Shown here piece by piece: positions 53,242 through 60,781 of a DNA stretch of 64,000 bases. The translations under genes and the position numbers were made by a program. Where the stretch lies: positions 62,001 through 126,000 of the forward strand of contig CAILUG010000009.1 of NCBI GenBank assembly GCA_903837345.1, read 5' to 3'. Numbering within the stretch: the stretch's first letter is position 1; each line of letters starts with the position of its first letter. The notes beneath the pieces are model-generated. The model had not been told where the DNA came from. It saw only the letters and a list, made by a program, of their open reading frames with translations, and made no database searches. This DNA is from an uncultured Gammaproteobacteria bacterium (GTDB taxonomy: Bacteria > Pseudomonadota > Gammaproteobacteria > Pseudomonadales > Pseudohongiellaceae).

Positions 53242-54084
53242 ATGACATTTGCAGTGGGGTATTCGATGTTGCGGAAGCAGGCACGGCAACGGGTCAGGCG
53301 CGCTCTGCAGCTGGTCCGCGACGTGTGCCTGTACTTCTGCTTCCCGTTCAATACCACAGCGCATCGCGGAGTGTATCGGGACTTCACACAGGCACTTGCC
53401 GCTGTGCCGCACGGCAAGACAACCGGTTATAACCATGAAATCCTGGCCCGCTACTATCGGGCAGCGCAAAGTCCGCGAGCTCACTATGGCAGCGACTACC
53501 CGGTACTGTTTCATTTGAACCGCCGGTTGCCTGCGTCCGGCACCGTCCTCGATATTGGTGGCAATATCGGCATTCACTATATGCATTACCGAACCTGCAT
53601 CAATCTGGAAAATGTGAAGTGGTTGGTGTGTGAGGTGAGCGAGATTGCCAAGGTCGGCCGGCAAATATTTGCCGGCGAGCCGAACATTACTTTTGTCGAT
53701 GATATCGCCGAGCTTGGTGAGAGCCGCCTGGATGTAATCCAGGCTTGCGGTTCACTGCAATATATAGACGGCTGGGCTTTGTTGCTGAAGCAGCTGATCG
53801 GCAGGGGCGTGAGGCCTGCCACTATCCTGATCGACCAGGTTCCGGTATATGATGGCCCTCAGTTTGTCACCTTGCAAAACGGCGGCCTGACCTACTACCC
53901 TCATTATGTCTTCAATAGGGAACAGTTTCTGGCGACATTTGCCGCTTTGGGTTATCAGCTCGCAGACAGCTGGTTGCTGGATTCACAAATGTGCCTGATC
54001 CCGTTTCATCCTGACAAGAGCCTGGCTGAGCTAAGCGGCTTTTGCTTTGCTGATGCTTCCGGGCTGCCACAGCAAGGCAGTTGA
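53242..54084 (+). CDS. TIGR04325-family putative methyltransferase
   Basis: A 280-residue protein. It contains AHRGVYRDFTQALAAV near the N-terminus, the SAM-like motif TVLDIGGNIGIHYMHY and the late segment YYPHYVFNREQFLATFAALGYQL. These features match the TIGR04325 family of methyltransferases in polysaccharide loci. It may methylate a sugar of the glycan built here. The start is uncertain: ATG 53242 clears the upstream gene, ATG 53266 has the best ribosome-binding site (GTGGGG), and ATG 53176 would overlap by 44 bp. Confidence 0.75.
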   Translation: MTFAVGYSMLRKQARQRVRRALQLVRDVCLYFCFPFNTTAHRGVYRDFTQALAAVPHGKTTGYNHEILARYYRAAQSPRAHYGSDYPVLFHLNRRLPASGTVLDIGGNIGIHYMHYRTCINLENVKWLVCEVSEIAKVGRQIFAGEPNITFVDDIAELGESRLDVIQACGSLQYIDGWALLLKQLIGRGVRPATILIDQVPVYDGPQFVTLQNGGLTYYPHYVFNREQFLATFAALGYQLADSWLLDSQMCLIPFHPDKSLAELSGFCFADASGLPQQGS

Positions 54085-54133
54085 TGCGCCGGGGCCAGGC
54101 AATCCCGCCAATCTTAAATCCTGAAGAGTCATC

Positions 54134-55342
54134 TTGTATCCGTTCACTACACAGCACCGGAAAGTAACACCAGTCGAATTCCTGCAATTGCTGGTCATCC
54201 GGTTTTTGTTCCATGCCGGTTCGGCTACCTTGGCTTGCTGCCGGCATGTTTTGTACAAAATCAACCGTCATCCCGGAAAAATACTGGTTTTCCGAACCGG
54301 TATGTTGGGTGACATTATTTGTGCAGCACCCTCGATTGCTGCAATAAAGCGGGCATATCCCCATGCTGTCCTGGATATTCTTACCAGTTCGGGCAAGCCT
54401 GGCATTGCCGGGTTGGACAAATTGCTGGACCCCGCCTTGTATCATGCAATCATTGATTACTCAGGCATTGGAAGGTTGCAATTATTGAATTTGCTGAAGG
54501 CCAATCAATATGACCTGGTCATACAGCTTCCGCAAACAGATGCGCCGTTTACAAGACTGTTGAGGGACCTGCTTTTTTTCAGGAATGTGGCTGCAGCGGG
54601 ATGGGGCTGGCAATTTTCTACAGTCCGGCTTTTCAAAAGGACGCAGGAAAAATTATTGGTATTCCCCAACGAGACCGATCGACTGGCCGCAATACTGGAA
54701 CATCACGGCATACCCGTTGACCGGAGTGTCTTTGACCTGAATTTCATGGAGGAAGATACCGAAACCCTGCAAAGGCTGTTTTCCCGGGAAGGAGTGGCAG
54801 CTGAACGCAAAAATATCGCGGTTGTGGTTGGAGCAAAAAGGCCCCAAAACCGCTGGCCCATTGCAAATTTCAGGAAGGTAATCGAGAGTCTGGGTAGCGG
54901 TTACAATTTCATCCTGGTGGGTGGCCCGGATGACAGGGAGATGGCGGCGACATTGAGAGAGTTGCCGCAGGTTCATGATTTTTGCGGGCGCCTGACGCCT
55001 GTGCAGAACGCCATCCTGTTCGGCAAATGTGCGCTCGTACTGAGCAATGACACGGGGCCCATGCACCTGGCTTACAGTGTAGGCACTCCTCTGGTTGCAT
55101 TGTTCAGTTCACGGGATTTTCCCGGAAAATGGTACCCGCCGGCGTCGGAATTCAATCATGTATTCAGAACTGAAAATGTACATTGTTCCCTGTGTCTCAG
55201 TGATCATTGCAGCAACAACATCTGCATGCAGGCGATTCAACCGGCGGCAGTGGCAACCAAGGTGATGGAATTGTTATGCAAGTCTGGCTACTCTCCTGCA
55301 CAGACCATTAGTGCCACCGGAACCACCTCTTGGCTGAACTGA
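54134..55342 (+). CDS. GT9-family (heptosyltransferase-like) glycosyltransferase
   Basis: A 402-residue GT-B enzyme of the ADP-heptose:LPS heptosyltransferase family. After a hydrophobic N-terminal stretch (LLVIRFLFHAGSATLACC) it has KILVFRTGMLGDIICAAPSI. The donor site reads VLSNDTGPMHLAYSVGTPLVALFS. A Cys-rich segment near the end (CSLCLSDHCSNNIC) is a family habit. It acts on LPS core or a related glycan. TTG 54134 is the only start that keeps the N-terminal hydrophobic part. The last 13 bp overlap the next gene. Confidence 0.83.
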   Translation: MYPFTTQHRKVTPVEFLQLLVIRFLFHAGSATLACCRHVLYKINRHPGKILVFRTGMLGDIICAAPSIAAIKRAYPHAVLDILTSSGKPGIAGLDKLLDPALYHAIIDYSGIGRLQLLNLLKANQYDLVIQLPQTDAPFTRLLRDLLFFRNVAAAGWGWQFSTVRLFKRTQEKLLVFPNETDRLAAILEHHGIPVDRSVFDLNFMEEDTETLQRLFSREGVAAERKNIAVVVGAKRPQNRWPIANFRKVIESLGSGYNFILVGGPDDREMAATLRELPQVHDFCGRLTPVQNAILFGKCALVLSNDTGPMHLAYSVGTPLVALFSSRDFPGKWYPPASEFNHVFRTENVHCSLCLSDHCSNNICMQAIQPAAVATKVMELLCKSGYSPAQTISATGTTSWLN

Positions 55343-57213
55343 TCCCCTCCCTCAATACCTGCCTGCCGAAGATGACTGCGGGCGAAAAGCGCTTTGCGCG
55401 GCGCCTGCTTGAGCTGCTCGAAGACGATTACCTGATCTGGTACGACATCCCGGTCGGCAAGCAGCGTCGCTATTCCGACTTCATCATTCTGCACCCGGCA
55501 CGCGGGCTGCTGTTTCTGGAGGTGAAGGACTGGAAGGCCGACAACCTCAAGAGCATCAACACCACAGAAGTTGAGCTGCTTACCGACACTGGCATCAAGA
55601 CGGTTGGCAATCCGCTGGAGCAGGCGCGGCAGAGCGCCTATCAGGTCATCAACCAGTTGCTGCGTGATCCGCAGCTGCGCACCAGTGGCAGCCGCCAGGC
55701 CGAGAAGCTGGCATTTCCGTTTGGCTATGGAGTGGTGTTTGCCAATATCACCCGCAAACAATTCCACGACGGCCTGCCTGAGGGCGACCGCCAAAAAGTG
55801 CTGCCTGATCATTTGTTGCTGTGCAAAGACGATTTCACCGACAGTATCGACCCGGAACATTTCCAGCAGCAGTTGTGGGGAATGTTCAACTACCAGTTCA
55901 ACCACAAGCTGACACTGCCGCAGATAGACCGCATCCGCTGGCACCTGTTTCCGGAAATCCGTATCAGCAACCGGCAAGGCGGCTTCTTTGACAGTGAACA
56001 GGATCAACAAGACCTGGCGCAGCAACTGCCGGATCTTATCCGCATCATGGACCTGCAGCAGGAGCAACTGGCACGCAACATCGGCGATGGCCATCGGGTA
56101 ATCCACGGTGTGGCCGGCTCCGGCAAAACGCTGATTCTGGGTTATCGCTGCTTGCAGCTGGCGGAAGTGCTGCATCAACCCATTCTGGTGCTGTGTTTCA
56201 ACATCACGCTGGCTGCACGTTTGCGGGCCTTTATCGATGAAAAAGGCATCAGCAACAAAGTGCAGGTCTATCACTTCCACGACTGGTGCGGTGAACAGTT
56301 GCGTGCCTACCAGGTCAGCATGATCCGCTCGGAAGCGCCCTATTGGGAACGGCAGGTGGCATCAGTAATCCAGGGTGTGGAACGCGGGCAGATACCGAAA
56401 GGCCAATATGGAGCCCTGCTCATTGACGAAGGTCACGACTTCGAACCCGAGTGGCTGAAGCTGGTAGCGCAGATGGTAGACCCGCAAACCAATTCCTTGC
56501 TGCTGTTGTATGACGACGCGCAAACCATCTACCAGCGCAAAAACAAACTCAAGTTCAGTCTCAGCAGTGTTGGCATCCAGGCGCAGGGCCGCACCACCAT
56601 TCTCAAGCTGAACTATCGCAACACGCGCGAAATCCTGCAGTTTGCCTACGAATTTGCCAGGGAATATCTCAGCCACGGGGATGCTGAAATCCCGCTGGTA
56701 ACGCCGGAGTCGTCCGGTCGCAACGGCGATGCCCCGGTAATCGAGCATTGTGAAACACTTGAGCAGGAAGTGGCATTTGTCCTGCACTGTTTGCAGGTGT
56801 GGCACAGCAAAGACATTGCCTGGCACGATATTGCCATTCTTTACCCGGGCGGCATGGCCGGCACCCGCATGGCGAAGGCATTGAACAAGGCCGGCATTCC
56901 GTTTTTCTGGCTGGCCACCAGCAGCAACAAGAAACAGTACCGGCCGGAGGAAAACCGGGTCAGTCTGATGCCGATCCCGAGCAGCAAGGGCCTGGAGTTT
57001 GACCGGGTGATCATTCTCGACAGCAGTTTTATTCCACCCGGCAGGGTTGAGCAAATGGCGCCTGTCGATGAAGAAGTGCGACGCCTCTATGTCGGACTCA
57101 CCCGTGCCAAATCACATCTGGTGCTGAGCTATCACCGGGAGAATGCGCTCAGCAAGGCGCTGGCGCTCAGTAGCGTACAAAAAAAGGAACCGCCATCAGC
57201 GCCACACCAATGA
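55330..57213 (+). CDS. NERD-domain SF1 helicase
   Basis: A 627-residue fusion of an N-terminal NERD (nuclease-related) domain (about 20-130; YSDFIILHPARGLLFLEVKD, keeping the D...E.K nuclease core) with a UvrD-like helicase. The motifs are Walker A GVAGSGKTLIL (about 259), II ALLIDEGHDF, III LLLLYDDAQTIY, IV LNYRNTREI, V SSKGLEFDRVII and VI RRLYVGLTRAKSHLVLSY. It is probably a DNA repair or foreign-DNA processing enzyme. TTG 55330 (LAELIPSLN) matches the family N-terminus; ATG 55372 would cut into it. The 3' end overlaps the converging small gene by 47 bp. Confidence 0.87.
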   Translation: MAELIPSLNTCLPKMTAGEKRFARRLLELLEDDYLIWYDIPVGKQRRYSDFIILHPARGLLFLEVKDWKADNLKSINTTEVELLTDTGIKTVGNPLEQARQSAYQVINQLLRDPQLRTSGSRQAEKLAFPFGYGVVFANITRKQFHDGLPEGDRQKVLPDHLLLCKDDFTDSIDPEHFQQQLWGMFNYQFNHKLTLPQIDRIRWHLFPEIRISNRQGGFFDSEQDQQDLAQQLPDLIRIMDLQQEQLARNIGDGHRVIHGVAGSGKTLILGYRCLQLAEVLHQPILVLCFNITLAARLRAFIDEKGISNKVQVYHFHDWCGEQLRAYQVSMIRSEAPYWERQVASVIQGVERGQIPKGQYGALLIDEGHDFEPEWLKLVAQMVDPQTNSLLLLYDDAQTIYQRKNKLKFSLSSVGIQAQGRTTILKLNYRNTREILQFAYEFAREYLSHGDAEIPLVTPESSGRNGDAPVIEHCETLEQEVAFVLHCLQVWHSKDIAWHDIAILYPGGMAGTRMAKALNKAGIPFFWLATSSNKKQYRPEENRVSLMPIPSSKGLEFDRVIILDSSFIPPGRVEQMAPVDEEVRRLYVGLTRAKSHLVLSYHRENALSKALALSSVQKKEPPSAPHQ

Positions 57214-57373
57214 CTAGTATCCACAGGGTGTCTGGCACAAAATACGGAAACACCATAAGACCGATGCCACATCCCATCGGCACCATGCGTTTCAGCTTCT
57301 TGCCGTAGCTGAAATAGCCGAGGCCGAAGCTACCGAACACCATGCCCCATAACAGGCTGTTGTCATCCATCAT
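57167..57373 (-). CDS. Small conserved membrane protein
   Basis: A 68-residue protein with two hydrophobic segments (LLWGMVFGSFGLGYFSYG and WILVIGVALMAVPFFV) around YGKKLKRMVPMGCGIGLMVFPYF. Close relatives in Pseudomonas-like genomes are labelled amino acid transport protein, a name without strong support that I recall. Its end overlaps the helicase gene on the opposite strand. ATG 57370 is an equally good start after TGAGG. Confidence 0.7.
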   Translation of the reverse strand: MMDDNSLLWGMVFGSFGLGYFSYGKKLKRMVPMGCGIGLMVFPYFVPDTLWILVIGVALMAVPFFVRY

Positions 57374-57391
57374 TTACCTCAGGGGATCAAC

Positions 57392-57775
57392 GTGCACGCA
57401 ACCATAAAACATCGTAACGCCAGCGCAGAGTACTACACCGAAGAGCGCTGTCATATCAACGAGCTGTCAAATGGCCCGGACGATCCGACAGTTTCGATAG
57501 CCGAAGCGCGCGTTGTCGCTGGCGTCACCACTCGCTGGCATCGCCTGCAGGGTATTGTTGAGCGCTATGTGATTCTGCAAGGCACCGGCCTGGCTGAAAT
57601 TGGCGACATGTCGCCGCAACCGGTGAATCCCGGCGATGTAGTGCTGATTCCACCCGGTTGCCACCAGCGCATTGCCAACACCGGCAAACACGATCTGGTG
57701 TTTCTGGCGATTTGTTCACCTCGCTTTGAACAGCAGTATTATGAAGACACTGAAAACAACCAGCCGGAGCAATAA
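57392..57775 (+). CDS. Cupin-domain protein
   Basis: A 127-residue single-domain cupin. The first motif gives ligands in TRWHRLQGIVERYVILQGTG (His and Glu), and the second gives VNPGDVVLIPPGCHQRIANT (His). A metal site is likely. Stand-alone cupins range from sugar isomerases to dioxygenases and sensors, so no function is assigned. The GTG start follows CAGGGGATCA; the gene diverges from the small membrane protein 18 bp away. Confidence 0.8.
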   Translation: MHATIKHRNASAEYYTEERCHINELSNGPDDPTVSIAEARVVAGVTTRWHRLQGIVERYVILQGTGLAEIGDMSPQPVNPGDVVLIPPGCHQRIANTGKHDLVFLAICSPRFEQQYYEDTENNQPEQ

Positions 57776-57841
57776 CCGGATTCAAATACGTAAATAAAAA
57801 AGCAGGTTTTTGGCCAATTCAGGTTCCAGGGGGACAGACCA

Positions 57842-58969
57842 ATGAACAGCAAGATGAAGAACTTTGTGGTGAGCACCGCCGTGTTTCTGCTGGGTACCGC
57901 TGCAGCACAAGCTGCGCAACCTCTCACCGGCTTGAAGCGCAGTGAATATGAGGTGGTTGTCAAATCGACAGCGCCCGGCATGGACGGCGGCAATGTCAGA
58001 TTGTATGTGCGTGAGGTGAGCGCAGTAAAACCAAGAGAAAAGATTCCGGTACTGTTCGTGCATGGCGCCGGCACGCCGGCAGAAGTGGCGTTCGATGTGC
58101 CAGTGGCTGGCTACAGCTGGATGGAGTATCTGGCTGAACACGGCTTTCGTACCTACGCCACTGACATGACAGGCTATGGTCGTTCCAGCCGGCCTTCACA
58201 GATGGGGGATCGCTGCAATCTCAGTGCAGAGCAGCAGCGGGAGGAATTCCCTGAGGCCTGCAAAGCCACGTTTGCCTCGGCACTTACCACCATGGCCTCT
58301 GACTGGGACGATATTGATGCAGTCGTCGATTTCATACGCAAGCAGCTCAATGTCAAAAAAGTGAATCTGGTGGGTTGGTCACAGGGTGGACCCCGCACTG
58401 CCGGCTATGCTGCCAGGCATCCGGACAAAGTATCTGCCGTAGTGGTGCTGGCTCCGGCCTACAACCGCAAGGCAGCCGCCACGGCGGCTGATGCGACAAT
58501 CGACGGTGTGGCAATTACCAAACAATCGCAGCAGGATTTTCTGGACCAGTGGGATGGGCAGACCGGCTGCGTCAATCAATACGACCCGGCCGTGGCCACT
58601 GCTGTGTGGAATGAAATGCTTGCCTCCGATCCGGTGGGCGCCAAGTGGGGCACTGGGGTACGCCGTGCACCACGCGTACCAACCTTCGGCTGGACTCCCA
58701 GGGAAGTTGCCGCCACCAGAACACCCGTCATGATGGTGACAGGCCTGACTGATCGCCAGGTAAACCCCGACTGGGTGCGTGAAATGTATGCCGATCTCGG
58801 CGCCAGCAAAAAAGTGCTGATCGAACTGCCCTGCGCTTCCCACAATGCCATGTGGGAGCACGGCAATGAGCGGTTGTTCGATGCCAGTTTCCAATGGCTC
58901 GATGCAACCCGCTATAAAGGAAAGACCACCGGCACTTTTGTGCTGGAGTCGGACCTGACAAAGAAATAG
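57842..58969 (+). CDS. Exported alpha/beta hydrolase
   Basis: A 375-residue hydrolase with a signal peptide (FVVSTAVFLLGTAAAQAA). Markers are PVLFVHGAGTPAEV (oxyanion HG), TDMTGYGRSSRP, the nucleophile NLVGWSQGGPRTAGYAARHP, the acid in VTGLTDRQVNP and the His in LPCASHNAMWE. GWSQGG is the form seen in lipase/haloperoxidase-like members. It sits 39 bp before the SnoaL-like gene, and the pair may act on one substrate in the periplasm. Confidence 0.83.
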   Translation: MNSKMKNFVVSTAVFLLGTAAAQAAQPLTGLKRSEYEVVVKSTAPGMDGGNVRLYVREVSAVKPREKIPVLFVHGAGTPAEVAFDVPVAGYSWMEYLAEHGFRTYATDMTGYGRSSRPSQMGDRCNLSAEQQREEFPEACKATFASALTTMASDWDDIDAVVDFIRKQLNVKKVNLVGWSQGGPRTAGYAARHPDKVSAVVVLAPAYNRKAAATAADATIDGVAITKQSQQDFLDQWDGQTGCVNQYDPAVATAVWNEMLASDPVGAKWGTGVRRAPRVPTFGWTPREVAATRTPVMMVTGLTDRQVNPDWVREMYADLGASKKVLIELPCASHNAMWEHGNERLFDASFQWLDATRYKGKTTGTFVLESDLTKK

Positions 58970-59008
58970 AGTTTGTCTGCCACACGCCTAAAACAAGAGG
59001 AATAATCC

Positions 59009-59575
59009 ATGTCATCCTGCCGCACCCCCTTTTTCAGAGTCGCTCTCATCCCTGCTCTTGCCAGCCTGCTGGCGTTCACCGCACCCGCTGCGCTTGCACA
59101 GCCAAAGACCCCCGGCTACGGCGATGACTACGCACATATAATCGATCTGCAAGGCCGCTATATCTTTGCGCAGGACTTCAACGATGCCGACGGTTACGCC
59201 GCTGTGTTCACTGAAGACGGCGTGCTCGACTGGGCTGGCGGCGAAGTGAAGGGGCGCGAAGCCATCCGCAAATTCAAGAAAGACGGCGTCTACAACCTCA
59301 GCAAGAATGCCGAAGAAGCCGCCTGGCCTGCCACCACCCGCCACTTCATCACCAACACCGTGGTGACTGTGACCGGCGACACCGCCAAAGCCTGGACCTA
59401 CTGGTTCCAGGCCAACAACAACACTGCCGACCGCAAATCCAGCTATGGCTTGTTTGGCCACTATGAAGATGATCTGCGACGCGTCAACGGCGAGTGGTTG
59501 TTCTCGCGGCGTGTGATTTACAACGAAGGTGTCAAAGGGCGCGCCAGGGCCGGCAAACCAAATCCGGTGAAGTGA
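59009..59575 (+). CDS. Exported SnoaL-like/NTF2-superfamily protein
   Basis: A 188-residue protein with a signal peptide (LIPALASLLAFTAPAALAQ) and a SnoaL/NTF2 fold: IIDLQGRYIFAQDFNDADGY, FTEDGVLDWAGGEVKGREAI, TRHFITNTVVTVTGDTAKAW, then WLFSRRVIYNEG. Such folds act as isomerases, dehydratases or binding proteins. Its last 20 codons have a decayed duplicate at 60119-60181 beyond the frameshifted lipoprotein gene. Confidence 0.8.
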   Translation: MSSCRTPFFRVALIPALASLLAFTAPAALAQPKTPGYGDDYAHIIDLQGRYIFAQDFNDADGYAAVFTEDGVLDWAGGEVKGREAIRKFKKDGVYNLSKNAEEAAWPATTRHFITNTVVTVTGDTAKAWTYWFQANNNTADRKSSYGLFGHYEDDLRRVNGEWLFSRRVIYNEGVKGRARAGKPNPVK

Positions 59576-59715
59576 AATTGTGAGTAGTAGACAGTTGTAG
59601 TAAGGAAAAGCCTTAGCGATTAAAAATAAATGGAGTCGGCGCGACTGAGTAAAAGTTCATAATGCAAGGCTTATAGATTTGAGTAATTATTTCATTCTCA
59701 TTTCAGGAGACTAAA

Positions 59716-60050
59716 ATGCGAAAGGTTCTGTTCAGTGTAGTGTTTTTCATGTTTTGTGGATGTGGAGCAAATCCACTAAATATGTCAAGCAATATGACAA
59801 AGCTAAAAATCGGCATGAGTGAAGAATCTGTAAAGTCTGAGTTAGGCGAACCTGCAGCGGTGTCAGCCGACCAAAATGTTAAAATTTTACATACGTACTG
59901 TACAACAATAGTATGGCTGCACTTACAGGTACTCTAGGTAACAAAGAGTCAGGTGAGAAGTTCTATATAGCGTTTGGTAAAGACGGAAAAGTTGCTTTGT
60001 ATGGTGGGCAAGAAGTTCTTCAATCACTTGCAAAATTGCAGCCGAAATAA
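59716..60050 (+). pseudogene. Frameshifted small lipoprotein gene (SmpA/BamE-like)
   Basis: The ORF 59716-59937 begins with a lipoprotein signal (VLFSVVFFMFCGCG) and a SmpA/BamE-like segment (MTKLKIGMSEESVKSELGEP). It then runs out of register after about residue 58 and stops at 59937. One base out of frame, from about 59904 to the stop at 60048-60050, the expected remainder appears: NNSMAALTGTLGNKES, then GEKFYIAFGKDGKVALYGG. One base seems to be lost between 59888 and 59904. The region is clearly more AT-rich than its neighbours. It is a pseudogene or a sequencing error; I see no convincing slippery site for programmed shifting. Confidence 0.72.
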
Positions 60051-60118
60051 TGAATAAAAATGTTAAGAAATTGCATAAGATGCTGGGGTACTAACAACAT
60101 TAAAATTGCACAAGAAGC

Positions 60119-60181
60119 CTACAATCTACAACGAAGACATGAAAGGGCGCGTCATAGCGGGCAAACCCAATCCGGTGAAGT
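60119..60181 (+). repeat. Decayed duplicate of the 3' end of the SnoaL-like gene
   Basis: This 63-bp stretch matches 59513-59575 at about four in five bases. It encodes IYNEDMKGRVIAGKPNPVK against IYNEGVKGRARAGKPNPVK. It has no start or upstream gene body, so it is a remnant of a second copy or of a duplication that captured the AT-rich lipoprotein segment. Confidence 0.8.
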
Positions 60182-60193
60182 ATGGGAGTCGTA

Positions 60194-60736
60194 ATGGCAG
60201 GGAAAGTGACAGCTGTATGTGTGAGTGCTGAGCATAAGTTCAGTAAAACTGAAGTGGCAACGATAAGGTTAGTGGCAGGGCTTGGTGTGGATGGCGACGC
60301 ACATCAGGGCGTTACTGTTCAGTATCTGTTTCGCATCAGGCAAGATCCAACTCAGCCCAACCTTCGTCAGGTTCATCTGATCCACACCGAGTTGCATGAT
60401 GAATTGCGAGCGGAAGGTTTCACAGTTTTTCCAGGGGCGATGGGCGAAAACATTACAACTCGTGGAATTGATTTGCTGGCATTGCCAACGGCAACCCGTC
60501 TTCAAATAGGCAATACGGCAGTAGTGGAAGTTACTGGCTTAAGAAATCCTTGTTCGCAGCTGGATAATTTCCAGCAGGGTCTGACAGCGGCAGTGCTTGG
60601 TCGCGATACTGAGGGAAGCTTGGTCCGCAAGTCAGGAGTCATGGCGATCGTGCTTGTCGGTGGCGATGTGCGACCGGATGATTCGATAGTCGTGGAGCTT
60701 CCATTACCGCCCCATCGGCCACTGGCCCCGGTATGA
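60194..60736 (+). CDS. MOSC-domain protein
   Basis: A 180-residue protein with a molybdenum cofactor sulfurase C-terminal (MOSC) domain: RLVAGLGVDGDAHQG, RQVHLIHTELHDEL, GAMGENITTRGIDL, GNTAVVEVTGLRNPCSQLDNF with the conserved Cys, and the late MAIVLVGGDVRP. Stand-alone MOSC proteins are thought to handle sulfur or Moco-bound substrates. ATG 60194 sits 6 bp after GGGAG; ATG 60182 lies inside the remnant repeat. Confidence 0.87.
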   Translation: MAGKVTAVCVSAEHKFSKTEVATIRLVAGLGVDGDAHQGVTVQYLFRIRQDPTQPNLRQVHLIHTELHDELRAEGFTVFPGAMGENITTRGIDLLALPTATRLQIGNTAVVEVTGLRNPCSQLDNFQQGLTAAVLGRDTEGSLVRKSGVMAIVLVGGDVRPDDSIVVELPLPPHRPLAPV

Positions 60737-60781
60737 AGGCATGTCTTGTTTCGATTGCTGCCAGTCGGTTTGTCTGCAGGC

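Noticed and set aside
59880-59940. Programmed ribosomal frameshift in the small lipoprotein gene
   Set aside because: The AAAATTTTA stretch is not in the phase required for a slippery heptamer and no downstream stem was seen; simple gene decay or a sequence error is more likely.
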